Made by a program: the position numbers and the translations under genes. From the NCBI GenBank assembly GCA_026120035.1, contig JALRME010000018.1, forward strand, positions 1 to 64,000: 64,000 nt of DNA. Reading direction: 5' to 3'. Positions 11,356 to 23,731 of the stretch are shown here, one piece after another; positions within the stretch are counted from its first letter, which is position 1; each line of letters opens with the position of its first letter. This DNA comes from Coleophoma eucalyptorum (lineage: Eukaryota > Ascomycota > Leotiomycetes > Helotiales > Dermateaceae). The notes beneath the pieces are model-generated. The model did not search any database. It was not told the origin of the DNA and worked only from the letters and a program-made list of their open reading frames with translations.

Positions 11356-12397
11356 TCGTGATAAGTTTTTAAAGTAAGGTGGAGGACAGGGTTCCGTGGC
11401 AGGACGGAGTAGGCATGGCGAGCAAGGAATGGCACTTTAGTCTTTAGAATTGTGGATGAGAAACACACCCGTTCTTCGTAATGTGGTGGCTGCATCTGTT
11501 CTGCCGATGGCGGTTGCAGATGCAGATAGCAGGGTGTAGTCGCAGGCAAATGACCGCAAGGGAGCTCTGGCGGCTCTATCAACAGAGCCGATAGCTGGTA
11601 TACCGCACCGTACCGTACCAGCTCCTCGTCTACACCGACAATTGCTCCAAGTCGATCCTTTTCGTAGAGAGCATTCTAGAGTGGGAAGAAGGGCCAGGTC
11701 AAGTTCATGATATCATATCACAGCGCAAGGTATTTGATCCTCCGGTCCCTCCTGCCCCTCGGCTTTCTCCCACCGCCCTCAGCTCCCTGTCACTCACACG
11801 TTTCTCACCCGTTAGTGGCTTTGAGCTACTGTCGCTACGGTGCTCCTGTAGGCTGGAGCAGGGCTTGTGGTGCAGATCCGCATCTACGGCCCTCGTCGTC
11901 TGCGCTGCACATGTGGCAACAAGGATGCGTAGGAGAGGCAAGTCAATCCCCTGCTGTCGTGTGTGTTTCTCTCGTGTCTTTTGCTGCCCTTTCCTCCCTT
12001 TCCCTTCCTTTCCTTTCCTGTGCCCACTGTCCACACGCCTGCCCCATGCCCATGTCTGCCACCTGCCACCTGCCCAACACCCCTACTCTCCGCAGAGTCG
12101 CCCAGGGGGTCCCAATCTCTTGTGTTTCATTGACGGAGACAGCGGTGTTGGCCATATATACTTCTAGCCCTTTGAAAAGACCTGCCATCGAGTTGAACTA
12201 CCGCCTCAAGGTATCCGCAGAGGATTGAGAACCACTTCTTTACAACTTTGTCATTCCTGTACGACTGTAGATCTCCTCCCCCCCCTCTCTTATCGCGACA
12301 GCTGTGCTACCCTTATTCCCAGCCCTCTTCTCTCCCGACCATCTTCCCTGTGCTATATCCCTACAGTAGCGTGCTTGAAACAACAGCGGCAGCAACG

Positions 12398-12455
12398 GCA
12401 ATAGTAATAATACTGCTACTAATAATAATAATAGCAATAATAATAGCAATAATAC
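12398..12455. repeat. AAT/AGC trinucleotide repeat
   Basis: About 58 bases of AATAGTAATAAT/AATAGCAATAAT units, similar in composition to the run near 11.3 kb. It is non-coding as far as can be seen. Confidence 0.8.
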
Positions 12456-15400
12456 CGGTGGTATAGTATCATGAACTTGAAAGGCTAATAGAAGTGGTCA
12501 AGTCTCAAGCGACGTGAGACACCATCACAATACATTAACTACCTCTGCGACCCTGAAACGACTGCGCTCTTCTACCCCATGTTGCTGTTGTTCTATGATG
12601 AGAAGATGGCTCAAATCGTATTTACAACCATTCTATAGTCCTTTCATATGACGAGCTCTCAACAATACCAGAGCAAACCCCCGGCAACATGGTACATCGG
12701 CGACCTGGCACCTTTCTTTCTTTCTTTTCCTTTACTGTCTTGGACCTGGGTAAGGAGCACGTCGGTAGGATATTTAATATAGCGAGGAAATCCAGACAAA
12801 AGGCGGGACTATAGAGCATAGTAGAAAGATACATACATAGTAAGGTGCGTTGAACGCTAATGGTAGCATCAGGCCACATGCTGTTCTCCGTCTTCAGCTG
12901 CGGCTGACGGGACTTTGCAATAATATGGACATATCTCCTGTTCACATGTATCAAGAATGGTCTAGAAACTAGAAATCTCTTCTCAAATAGCTAGTCCGAG
13001 ATTGTCCTTGCTCTGGTAGGCAAGTCGCTTTATTGTACCAAACATCATACACCGTAAAGCCGCCATCCAGAAAGGCCGCCCCACGAATACTAGCGGTGAA
13101 TCCGGATTGAGCAGCCCAGTCTTGAGCTGAAGCGACGATCAAAGATTATACCTCCGTACTCCGTATATTAGTACTATACGAAGTACTGTACTGTGTTGAC
13201 GTTGGCCCCTTCTACCAGGGCTTCTAGAAGGGAGATCGAGCACACCCCGGTCCATGGCCAGTCCTTGTTGATAGGGCTCCGAGCCCTGGTACTTGCTATT
13301 CTCTACTACTGGACAGTGTGATCAACACAGAGCCCGGAAATAGGAGCCCCATCTGGATTATGGCATGAGTGTTTCAGCATGGTCCAGTACGGCAAAATGC
13401 TTTGTGGGTGGGGCGGGCATGGGGGCCAGTTGTGGAAAATGCCACGAGGTGACAAAGGTAAATGTAAAACTGTTTGGTAGAGACGTACCTCCCAAGGCAG
13501 TAGTCGAGCTACAAACGGCGAGTCAGAAGCGAGAAACACCATCAGGGGTTAAGTTGTGATAAAAGGACAATGGAAGATCGTAGCGCTAAGGCAGCCTGGC
13601 CCAGCGCACTGAAGACAATGCGATGAATATGTTGGATGTATGATACTGCGAGTTGTTGCACACGGAAGAGTGTGTGATCGGATGACACTTCGGGACTTCC
13701 TGTAGTCTGTCTGTGACTTAGGCGGTCGGCGCGATTTACTGTATCTCGAAGATCTGGCACATACAACAGCACAAACAAACCTATGTCCTGTCCCACCCAG
13801 GGGTTATAGTCAATAACTTCATCGGAATCGTCGTAGGTATGGAGGCAGACCAAAGTTTTGTTTATTCACCTGTGCTGTCCACAGGCCTCTGCCAATGACA
13901 ATGCATGAGAAAGATGCAAACCGCCTATCTCATGATTTCAAGCTTCCGGCCATCGTCCGTACACCGTCGTACGACTGCAGTGCAATATACCCTCCGCTCT
14001 CCCGTGCGATCGGACAACGGTAGAATAGAAGAATGTCACGAACGGTTCCATGCCACGTTTTAATCCTTGTACGGCTTTTATTCGGCCAGCCACGTTTTGC
14101 AATGGTGCCTTTCCAGAACCATGCATTGCCATGCATTACCATGCCACGCTGTGTCAGGGATGCCTCGCGGTATCGCGCCGCACACCACAGGTCACACTCG
14201 CACCGCAACAAGTCGTGAATCGCCAACACCACCCAAAAGCAGCCAAGTGTCTCCCACTCCGGACATTGAGACCGTGAAAATCTCATAGTAGAGCGCCGTA
14301 TCGCACTTTGGCCGTCTTTTCCGCGCGTGGGCATTATTGGCGGGACGGGACGGCAAGGCAAGGCAAGGCAAGTCAACCTTTCTGCAATATTAATGTGCAG
14401 GCAGACTTGTCCGGTAGACTTAGAGACAAAGCATGAGCGACTGCATTCAGCTGGTTCCTCACCCGCGCCGTGTGTAGTTAGAAGATCTAGGTCAATAGTT
14501 TAGATGGTGGTGTCCTTGCTTCATCAGTACTGTACAGCACTGCACTTCGTTAGTACCAGCCTAGTTCGATGGGGTCTGATCTGGGCATCCTGATCCTGGA
14601 CCAGAAGGGTGGGTGTATGTACCCGAGGCCCATTGTGCAGCACAAGCTACGACTACCCGTCGAGTAAGTAGGGTAGGTACAGCAAGGGGAAAGGCGAAGG
14701 GCGAAGGGAAGAAGGAGAAAAGGGGAAAGGGGGAAAGGGCTAGATTGGATTGGAACAAAGACGTGGGAGATACTCTTTAACTGTACTGTACACGGTACTG
14801 TACTCAGAACACGAGGGGGGCCTCCGCATTGCTCATGATGGCGCAACAGCAATTTCCACAGGGCCACCACGATCGGTGATCCTTCTCCTGCTCTGCTTCA
14901 TCTTCCACTTCTCGCTGCTTCAGCTGTCGCACAGCATCCGCTTCCAGCAGCGCTGCCTGCCAATAATGTAGCAAGGCCTCAGCCTTAAGTCATGATATCA
15001 CCCCGTTTCTCCGGAAGAAAGTCAATTCCGTTGTTGCGCTCTCCTATGGGCAGTGCTTGGACGGATGACTGATGGTGACAAATGGACCAGAGCCGTCAGA
15101 TTTGCCGCATCACGAAACGGAGTCCTCATCCTCCGCCAATAGCCCTGGAGCGCACCTTATCATCATCAGACGCCAGTTGTTCTTGCTGCAGTAGCATTAC
15201 TATTACTGTACTTCGTATACATACCGTACAGCACTTCACAACAGCCTCATGGCTCCTCCGACATGAAACACCACCCCTTGCTAGAACTGCGTTTTAGCGG
15301 GCGTGGGAGGAGCCGGGATAAGCAGCTCCCACAGCACAGCAGAAGATGAATAAAGTTGACAATGGAAATGGTGTGTGGACGAGGTGCCAAAGGAGGGAGG

Positions 15401-18400
15401 AAGGATGATACTTCGTACCCGGATCGAACGAATGGTGCAAGTTTTGCTGACCGCAATCTTACCTACTTTCCTTTATACTTTCGTGTCGCGTGTGGACAGC
15501 ACCACACGTAGGAAATGGTATACTGTACTCCGTAGAGCGCGGCCACCCTTCGCTCCTTCTGCTCCTTCTGCTCCTTTTTTGATTTCTGTGATAGCCCCGT
15601 CGAAGTTGCGACCCTGTATGGGTGTGAATGACACCGGTCGCTCCAATTTCCTTGGAGCCAACCATTGTGTACGGCGTTACACTCTCGATCACAAGGACCC
15701 GGTAAGGAGGTGCGCTGTGCGCTATATACTTATAACCATATGGCACCGTAGGCACCTTCCACATGGCTTGAATTCCGAGTGGATTGGCATCACAACATGA
15801 ACATGACGTGATAGTGTAGTATATGGATGGGGTATAAGTCATGGAGACATGGAGGCATGGAGACTGAATACGACTTTTCCTTCGAGAAGCTCTTGCTGGC
15901 TTCCATGATCCACCCATCTCTGCTGAATCTGCTGATCCTAGTCCATTCTATCCTGACGAGGATTCCTTCCCTGAACGCCAGATTCCACCCCGCCCCTCTC
16001 TCCTCTTGGACTACCATTGTACGTATGACCTTGCACTAGTGCCGTCTTATAGTAACAGAAAATCTTGTGCTGTGCTGTGCAGGTTGCAGGCCCCATTGAT
16101 ATCCATAACCTCGCGTTGACGACCCATGAACCATGAGCCTGACTTTCAAATCTTGACCACTGCTTGAGGTCCTTAATCAAAACTCGTCCTTGTAGACGGT
16201 CGCGGAACCACAACACACCTGCTACTGTGGGGTATTCACTACTCACCACTCCAGTGATTTAACTTTGTGACCGCCTGTACGGTCTGAAACCCTTTCCACT
16301 TCCAAGTTCCAGCGCTGGAGTCGGTATGTACTTCGGCGTGCTTTGCTTATACCTTGCTGTAGAGAAACGCCTGGTCCGCCATGTATCCAACTACAGGGTG
16401 GGATGTAGATCTTGCTTTCAGGATGGATGGATTTAGAGGGTGTCCCCGTCTTGAGATTTTTTTTTTGCGCGGCACGAGTGACAAGTATGGCCACTGGCAG
16501 CTACCTATTAATTTCAAGTAGCCTATACAATGCCATGCATATATTATTTTGTTGTTGTCCCTTCATTTCTATATACTCAGGCCAGCCATGAGGTGGGGGG
16601 TTTGATGCCGACATCGCCAGTGCCGCCATGTCCTACACCATTGTACATATGCACCTTGGCTGCCGCGTCTCAGTTTGGGGTGGCATGGCAATACAATAAG
16701 CCAGTAGCTTTGGCCGGAGTTTGCACCTTTGCTGTTGTTTCCTTCTATGATTATGCTCTGTGACTATGATTGGGGCCATTGGCCCGAGAACTTCAAGCCA
16801 GTCAAACAATTAATCTATATATCATTGCCTGTGGCTTTAAACCATCTGCGACCGGACCTTTCAGTCACCTTTGCTCCCGAGGCCATGCTTCCCTCACTCT
16901 GACGGCTGTCATTTTATTGTCTCTATTGTCTTGCAGCTTGCCACGATCTTACTGCAACAATGAGGCGCGGCTGCTTGAAAAAGCAGCGTTGAATGTGCCG
17001 CTTCCCCTCACCAAAAACACATGGCCTCATGCTTCATCCTGCCGACCTTCAAGGCCTGCAACTCCTGCAAGGCCTTGACCGCTGTTTCTCTAATCAAAGA
17101 TCGCCGTTCGTTCGTGCCTTTGCTGACCAGCTTCTCATTGGCTTTGAATTCTATTCACTGCCCATACGCAAGGCACACAGTCCATTCAGGTGGCTCGATC
17201 GCACAAGTTCACGCCTGCATATCGGGAGCTTGCATGTTGCTAGTTTCTCTTGGAAGAGGGAAACCATGTGGCACGAAGGTCACCGCAGCCAAGTTCTTCG
17301 GAAAGACAAACTCGCCCATGCGGTGGAGTTTACACTTCTGACCTTGGGAATACAATCTTCTGCTACATACGGTCGTACGACAGCAGCGTAGGTCCACCAC
17401 GTGGCACTGTAACTTGTTGAGGGGGTTGGGAGGTGCATACATTGCAGGACAGACTGCCCACAGCGGCTCATATCTCGCTGCCAATAGAATCATCAGCACG
17501 GCAGCTAAAATCCGGTGGCAATATGCAGACGCCTAGATGTTGTTTCCCCAGTGCCATTTCACGATTGCACAGAAAGTCAAGCGACGAACCCCTCATCTCG
17601 AACCCGATGAAAGCCGTCTGGATAACTTGCGGGTATGATGGATATTCTACAAAAGCAATATACAGACATGCTTGTTTCCAAGCCGTGACACATCATACCT
17701 CAACGTTCGTTTACGTTGAATAAAGTAGTATGGCTGGCAACTTTATGGCATCACGTCCTTTAAAGAACCCTTCAACTGTGGTGGGCAGTTTCTGTGTTGG
17801 ACCTTAGTGAGACCGTGTCACCAGCAGGAAAATAAAACTCCTTGCCAGCAGCCAGACGGCTCTGTGCTTCACGGTGACTTATAACCGCTTTTAGAACTAG
17901 TTGCCGATAAGGTTGAATTGTCTATCAGCCGTTTCCGGTCTTGCAAGAAACACCCACCTTTGCTGTAGATCTGAATAACATACTCCACACCTGACGCAGG
18001 TTCGTTGTTGATGCTATTTAGAAGACGTTTCTGATGCAGCTGAAAGTGGAGCAGAGACTAGAATGAGAATGCATAGGGGAAAGACGTTGCTTTCTCATCC
18101 AAATGTCTATTAATCCATGCTCCAGATACACACTCAACGAAGAGGCTCTTTGGGATATTCTTGCTAATTCACCTGCCTCGTTACAGCAGCTCTGCCAGTC
18201 ATGATGACCAAGTAAGAAGCTGAGCCATTCTCTGCGGAGTATCAATTCCATGTTGCACAAATCTTCCTTGGTGCTTCCAGCCATTTCAAGCCATGAATTG
18301 AACAATCTTAGACTTCAAATACCAGGCCGGAGCTAATGGCTCAGGAAGCTCGACACTAATGTCCAGATCGGCTTGTAGCATCTTGTTATAAATTTTTCGT

Positions 18401-18855
18401 GTAGTCAGTGTATGCAACAAATGTACACAATGGCTTATTAAACCACCTTTGTAGACCCAGTGCGCTCCTTGATACCTTAGCCCCATGCTATTATTCATAG
18501 GTAGATAGCATCATTTTCATTGAGCCTGCGGACATATCGTCTCAGTTAATCTTTCCTATTTATACTGCCGAAGGTCTGTCTTCCTTACTTTTTACCATAT
18601 GTGGCTCTTCGCGACTGAGGTGTTTCTCCTCGATGACCGCATCTCAACGAGGGTCTCAGCCATGTCCCATGACATGAACATGGATATTTGAAAAATCCGG
18701 CTTGCTTATCATAAAGCACTCATTCGGAAGCGCCTTCTCTGGATGTGTCCCGATCACTATCCCATAAAGTCCACTCTTGAATACGCCATTGCCTGCCATG
18801 GCATTTTGCCCCAGTAGATGTATAACCTGTCTCTCAAGATAAAATTACCCCTATA

Positions 18856-20180
18856 TCAAACAGCTGGCCCTGAGTCTCTGCGCCATCCCTTGTTGCGCAT
18901 ATTATCTTCTACCGCTTTCCAGATACCTTCAACTACCTCCCTGTCTCGCCATCTACTTGCAGTACCGGCTCCTTGGTGCCATTTATCCACCTGTGTGCTC
19001 AAAACACCACGACCCCAACCCTTGACTGTCTCTGGTAATTGATCTCCTCTCCAACCCACAAACACACCCAGTGTATGTCGGAAGAGCTCAGTCGCCCTTT
19101 GCCACTTGTAGCTCTTAAATTGCCACTCTTGACCAGTCGTGAAGACAGCCACAACTCGAGACCAATACTCAGGTTTGAACTGTTCGGGGGTATCGACTAT
19201 AATGAATCGAATTGGCCGCGCAGCATCGATGGATGGAAGGACACGAGATATGTGAAGTATTGAGGCCGACGAACTAGACGTTGAGTTGGTGCCATCAGCA
19301 GGGACGTAGATGCCACTCTCAAGGAAGGACTTGATATTGGACATGCGTAGAAGAGAAGATGCTGAAGGAGAGAGTAGAATGATGGGATCTGGCCTCCGCG
19401 CCGGTTTCTGATTCAGTGGTAGGGCAGGGTTATTTGGTAAGTTGCCAGCTCCTGGACGAGCAGCCTTTCGTGCATTGAATGACGCAGCGAGTTTACGAAC
19501 ATGTGAAAAGTCCTGTCAAACTATTAGCAATGGTGGTGCGCCAAGTCTCTAGAGTATTGGGTTGGATATACGGTGGGTTTGATGCCTCTCAAAACGCTAT
19601 TTCTGTCTCCCATTCGTCTTTCTCCATTATAGATCTCAGCTAGTCGGGGATCAATGGATTTGCCCTGCCTGCCAGACGTACCACTTGCAACTGGGGCAAT
19701 GCCTCCCGCAGCCCCAGAAGCTACTTGCGCCGAGGCAGCTGCACTCGAGGTGTCTGAAGCCAAAGACTTGATGTATTCGCTCTCTTCTGACGCCCCTTCC
19801 AACCAAGTGATCAGATCAAGTCTCTCCACAAATGCAAGGTTCTGCACCTGTCCCCCAGCTCCACTCTCCCCGCTAAGTTCAGCATTCAAGGCTGTTGCTG
19901 AAGCATTATACTCTGGAATGGCAACTTCACGCTTTAGCCACGCGAAGTAGATACTGCGCAGATCCACAGGCTTTTCGGAGGACAAGAATCGCGTAGGTGT
20001 TGTAAGAGGAATAGCGATTTGTGGGGAGGAGAACTGCAGGAAGTTTGCCGTGGCCAGGCTGAGGTCTACCGCAGTCGCGGAGCTTGCGTCTGCAGTCCTT
20101 GTTGGGACGGCAGGAGTACCAGATGCAATGGATTGGCGCAGGAGCAATAGCGGATCGTGTATTGAGTCTACAGACGCCAT
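18856..20180 (-). CDS. CDC73: Paf1 complex subunit Cdc73 (parafibromin homologue)
   Basis: Two exons (20180-19572 and 19512-18856, intron 59 bases) encode 421 residues, close to the usual fungal length. Cdc73 is part of the nuclear Paf1 complex, which rides with RNA polymerase II and supports elongation, histone H2B ubiquitination and 3' processing. The N-terminus carries the family opening DPLLLLRQSI, and RSIYFAWLKREVAIPEY follows near residue 75. The C-terminal Ras-like fold begins near residue 288 with PIRFIIVDTPEQFKPEYW. It continues VVAVFTTGQEWQFKSYKW and VGWRGDQLPETVKGWGRGV, all hallmark blocks. The middle (about 110-190) is Ala/Ser/Gly-rich linker. Start is the first ATG, with family similarity beginning at once. 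Confidence 0.95.
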
Positions 20181-20493
20181 TGCTTCTGGAGCCTTCGGTG
20201 GTGCGGAGGATTGGAATTCTGTGCTAGAAAGCTGTCAAGAACGTTCAGAGCTCGAAGACGCGATGCGACACGAGTAGAGGTCGTCAGCCGCCCCTTGAAA
20301 AAATCACATGATCACGTTTTTTGGGATGGCGCCGATCGGGAATCAGGATTTACTTATTATAGTAGACTTCATCTTCCCTTTCCTTCAGTACTTGCTATTT
20401 CCGACTAGAGGAGAGCACAGTTAACCACTGCTATACGAATACTTGCAATTTACGATTACGTGAGACGGATCTACATTATCTTAGATTTCGATC
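20181..20493. other. Promoter interval of CDC73
   Basis: Both flanking genes read leftward, so these 313 bases hold the CDC73 promoter and the 3' UTR of the next gene. Nothing else is visible. Confidence 0.5.
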
Positions 20494-22322
20494 TCACGGC
20501 ATTCTCAAGAGAATATCGACGCTATCCATTGACAACCTCCTCTCCCCTGTTGGAACCCTTCTTCTCCCATGATATGGACAGATGCCAGTTCCTCCACTCT
20601 TATGGAATGGGTTAGCAGGACACATTAGACTTGTCTCTAAGTGCTCAGGGATATTGATTTGAAAGCTGCTCTGCGAGGATGCTCGAAAGTGGCCGCTCCT
20701 TGCTGGTGATTTACACGTCCTAGCACTTGTATTGATACTTGCATCAAACCACTCGCGAGTTGCAGGAGATGGTGATTGCCTGTTTCGCTTGATTCCATGT
20801 AACCCAGAGCTTGGAACATGAAGTCCAAGGTGAGAATCAGGTCGAGTAGAATTGTCGTCCTCGGAATCATTCTCATCCTCTGGGCTGGGCATGTCAATAA
20901 AAAATCCTCGTCGATGGCCAGTGGGGGTCATCTGAGGCAGGGGGGGTGTGTTGATCCTCTGTGCCTCCTACAGTGAGTCACAACATTAGTTTCAACTCCA
21001 GTGGAAATAGAGAGGATATCCTTGCCGATGTTAAGAAGCTGTCTTGTGCTGGGTCCGTCAAATCTACTGCTATGAACATGTCAGTATATAGATATCATCA
21101 GTTAGCTAGGCAGAAAAATACCTCTTGCATTTCTCTCGTTTTCTGCCTTTGACTCTGGTGTTACCGCTGGAGTTTCCCCCATCAGCAAGTTATGCAACGA
21201 TGTTGTTACGGACATAAGTGTATCTTGAGAATTCCTGCGATGCCATGGTGCAAGTCCAAATCGTCTCCGTGAGCCTTTTGAATCCGGAGACGACGTAGCT
21301 GGAGAGGCTGCTAGTCCTTCCTTCTGCTTCCTACTCTGTATTCGGTCAAAGTATATTGAAGTACCTTCAAGAAGCATTGTTGTTCGAGAGGGAAGAGCAT
21401 TATCTGAAGAGGGAGATATTTCACTTTCCTATGACATTCAATCTGACTTAGTTGTCACTTGAGAATGCAATGGAGTATGAAATACCTTTTCTCTCCTTGA
21501 TTTTAGACCTCCCCTCAATCTGCTCTTTGTCTTTGAGAAGATGCTCTGCGTATCGCATTTATCCTCCTCTGAACGACCGGAAGATGGCGATAGTATCTGG
21601 ATCCCTCGGATGAATGCAGTTTTACGTGGTTCGGCCTCATGAACAACTATAAGTGGCTTGGTAGTTCCGGAAGACGCCCTAACGGATGACGCAGGCGCAG
21701 AGGTTGAGCCGTAATGATCAAACCCCGTGCTGCCCTTGGATACATCACTCCGAGAGTGACTCCCACTGCGGTTCTGTCCAGTCTTACCCTTACCAGCCTT
21801 GATTACCCGTGCTGCATTTATGTCATAATCTGAAGGCTTAGGACTAAACAATCCAGATTTATAGCTGCTACTTCGCTTTCCAAACCATGGCCTCTTTTTG
21901 TGCGTGACTTCAGTAGCCTCCCTTTCAGCCCAATAACCTTCAGGAAACCAAACCCACTCAAATCCTTCTTTCGGTGGGCGGGGGGGATCAATTATTTGTG
22001 GTGAAACTCCATGTCCCAATGACTGCTCCGCTGGGCAAGGTAGGTCCCAAGGAAAGGAGCCTCTTCTCTTCGAGATTATCGAGGATTTAGCACTCTGGCG
22101 CATGCTTGGTCCTTGCTGAGCGTCTTTACTGCTTGGTGATATCATGTAAATTGAGGCACCGATTACGTCTTCTGATTTTGCAGTCGACGCTGCGAAACCA
22201 AAACTGGAGAAGATTAGAGCCAATTTAGGGCTTCCTGGAGATTCGCTATTGTGCGGACGCAAACCCTTCTCTCTGTTGGTTTGGCTATTCCCTACTTTCA
22301 GACTGTTGAGTTTGCGTTGCAT
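20494..22322 (-). CDS. Unrecognised protein with WFPEGYW and CPYHG motifs
   Basis: Exons 22322-21486, 21428-21122, 21069-21026 and 20967-20494 close in frame to 553 residues. I do not recognise the family. The protein is Ser/Lys/Arg-rich and probably largely disordered. Two segments look constrained: PPRPPKEGFEWVWFPEGYWAERE near residue 115 and, near the C-terminus, the Cys/His cluster CPANPFHKSGGTGICPYHGRR, which could bind a metal ion. No signal peptide or membrane segment is seen. The third intron (21025-20968) appears to use a GC donor (GCAAGG) with branch site CTAATG and acceptor TAG; no GT donor keeps the frame there. A nuclear or cytoskeletal scaffold is possible, but that is a guess. 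Confidence 0.7.
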
Positions 22323-23003
22323 TTTCTGATTTCCGCTGCCGTCGTCCGTTGCTCAATTGTATCGTCCATATGATCGGTCTGAATAACCATGTGCAAGAAA
22401 GTAGACGCATGATACATTAATCATGCTATATTTCTAGGTGTAGTGAGTATGTTTAATCGTAGTCAGTATTTCAACTACTGCTAGAATGCTCATGGTTTTG
22501 CTGAGAACATTGTCTATTGCACCTTCCTTTACACAAAATACTTCAGCGAAGGAAAATCGCGGCTCCCAGTTGCCAAAACGAGGTTCGTATTGATAAAGTA
22601 GTACTTTCCATGCCAAAGACCTGCTCTCCAAAGGATAGTTCAGCAAAATTTGCATTTAGCCTTCCCAAAATGAGGAACCTCGCCGAAGCAACCAGTAAAT
22701 TGTGTCCTGGCCACATAAGTCATCTTCAGATCTTCGACTCAATATATATATAGCCAGATCTAAGTGATTTCTATGCCATAGAGTAGGTGTTGAGGCAAGC
22801 CATCTGCATACCAGCCAAAGATTAGGTGATCTCAAGCACCGCCATTTCGCATAGTGGAGATCCGAACAGAAACACATACTCATATTCGGGGTTCGTACAC
22901 TTAGCACAAGAACAGGACAAACATGAATAAAGCTTCATATGGTATCAACCAAGGCTCGCCGCTCTTGTTGCAATCATATACAGTCGTGCTAAACAATGAT
23001 TGT
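22323..23003. other. Intergenic; no gene seen
   Basis: These 681 bases lie between two minus-strand genes. They contain short overlapping frames without family features. Confidence 0.5.
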
Positions 23004-23731
23004 TCACGTCCGCAAAACATCAAGACCATCATTTCCAACCCCTTGTGCTGCGCCTAGCTTTCCCTCGCCAACCTCCTGAGCAACCTTGGCTTCCATTTTC
23101 CGTCGTGCTGCCAAGATCATCTCCTCTCTACGACGCTGCAAAAGGGCTTGTCTTTCGGCCTTGTTTTGACTCCAGGCTTGTCCTTGCTTTTTGGTCTTCT
23201 GCTCATCTACTTCTTGGTTGCCTTCATCTCCAGCTAGCTTATCTTTGAGGTTGTATCTCGTGATGAGATCAGGTTGTAGTGGTTTCGGTTTTGTTACTGT
23301 GGATGCTGAGGCTATAGAGCCAGAGGCTGGGACTGGAAGTGGCGGCTGGAAAGATTGTGGAGGCTACACATCTATTAGTTAGCCAAGAGGCCATCTCAGG
23401 ACAGGAAAAGTTATTATTGGGAAAGACTGGTTTATGTTCCCAAACGTACCGCCTCTAATCCTCTCCCACTCAATATTCTCTCTGTAGTAGCCACAACGTT
23501 CCCCCCGTTCCTCTGTAGATCCCACATGATAGTCCGTCTCGAAACCTGTGGGAACATCTGTTGTACGCGCTCTACGTCTGCTTCCCTCGCTCGAACATTG
23601 CTTGCAGAGAGGTGTGCACTCCTAGAAGTGCTAGGCGCAGAGAAGAAGAAGTATCGTACAGCGAGTCCGCCTAAGAAGAGAATTATAAGAAGTTGTGGGA
23701 TATTCACGGTCTGCTCTGATGATGTAGCCAT
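23004..23731 (-). CDS. Cue1-like ER membrane CUE-domain protein
   Basis: Exons 23731-23450 and 23363-23004 encode 213 residues. The N-terminus has one membrane helix (about residues 12-30, IPQLLIILFLGGLAVRYFFF). The CUE domain follows at about 50-90, with the ubiquitin-binding MFPQVS motif and WDLQRNGGNV. After a Pro-rich linker, the C-terminal part is a long basic helix (ALLQRRREEMILAARRKMEA), where yeast Cue1 carries its Ubc7-binding region. By family knowledge Cue1 anchors the E2 enzyme Ubc7 at the ER for degradation of misfolded proteins. The length and order (helix, CUE, linker, basic helix) match filamentous-fungal Cue1 proteins. The assignment to Cue1 rather than another membrane CUE protein is an inference. 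Confidence 0.8.

Larger units (their letters stand above)
10456..18855. other. 8.4-kb gene desert upstream of flbA
   Basis: No open frame here shows domain motifs, codon regularity or a spliceable partner. The longest ones (for example 11707-12228 plus) are Ser/Pro/Cys-rich translations of pyrimidine-rich DNA. Close to flbA (10.5-12.5 kb) there are CT-rich tracts, several microsatellites and many short upstream ATGs, consistent with a long leader and promoter. Further out (13-16.6 kb) palindromic GTAC words such as TACTGTAC and CCGTAC are frequent. A lowly conserved or non-coding transcript cannot be excluded by eye. Confidence 0.6.

Noticed and set aside
11707..12228. 173-codon open frame on the plus strand upstream of flbA
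   Set aside because: The translation is Ser/Pro/Leu/Cys-rich, mirrors pyrimidine-rich DNA, overlaps other frames on both strands and has no domain or splice partner.
16993..17391. 132-codon open frame starting with ATG
   Set aside because: No hydrophobic or domain pattern, overlapping frames in both directions, and no sensible continuation after splicing.
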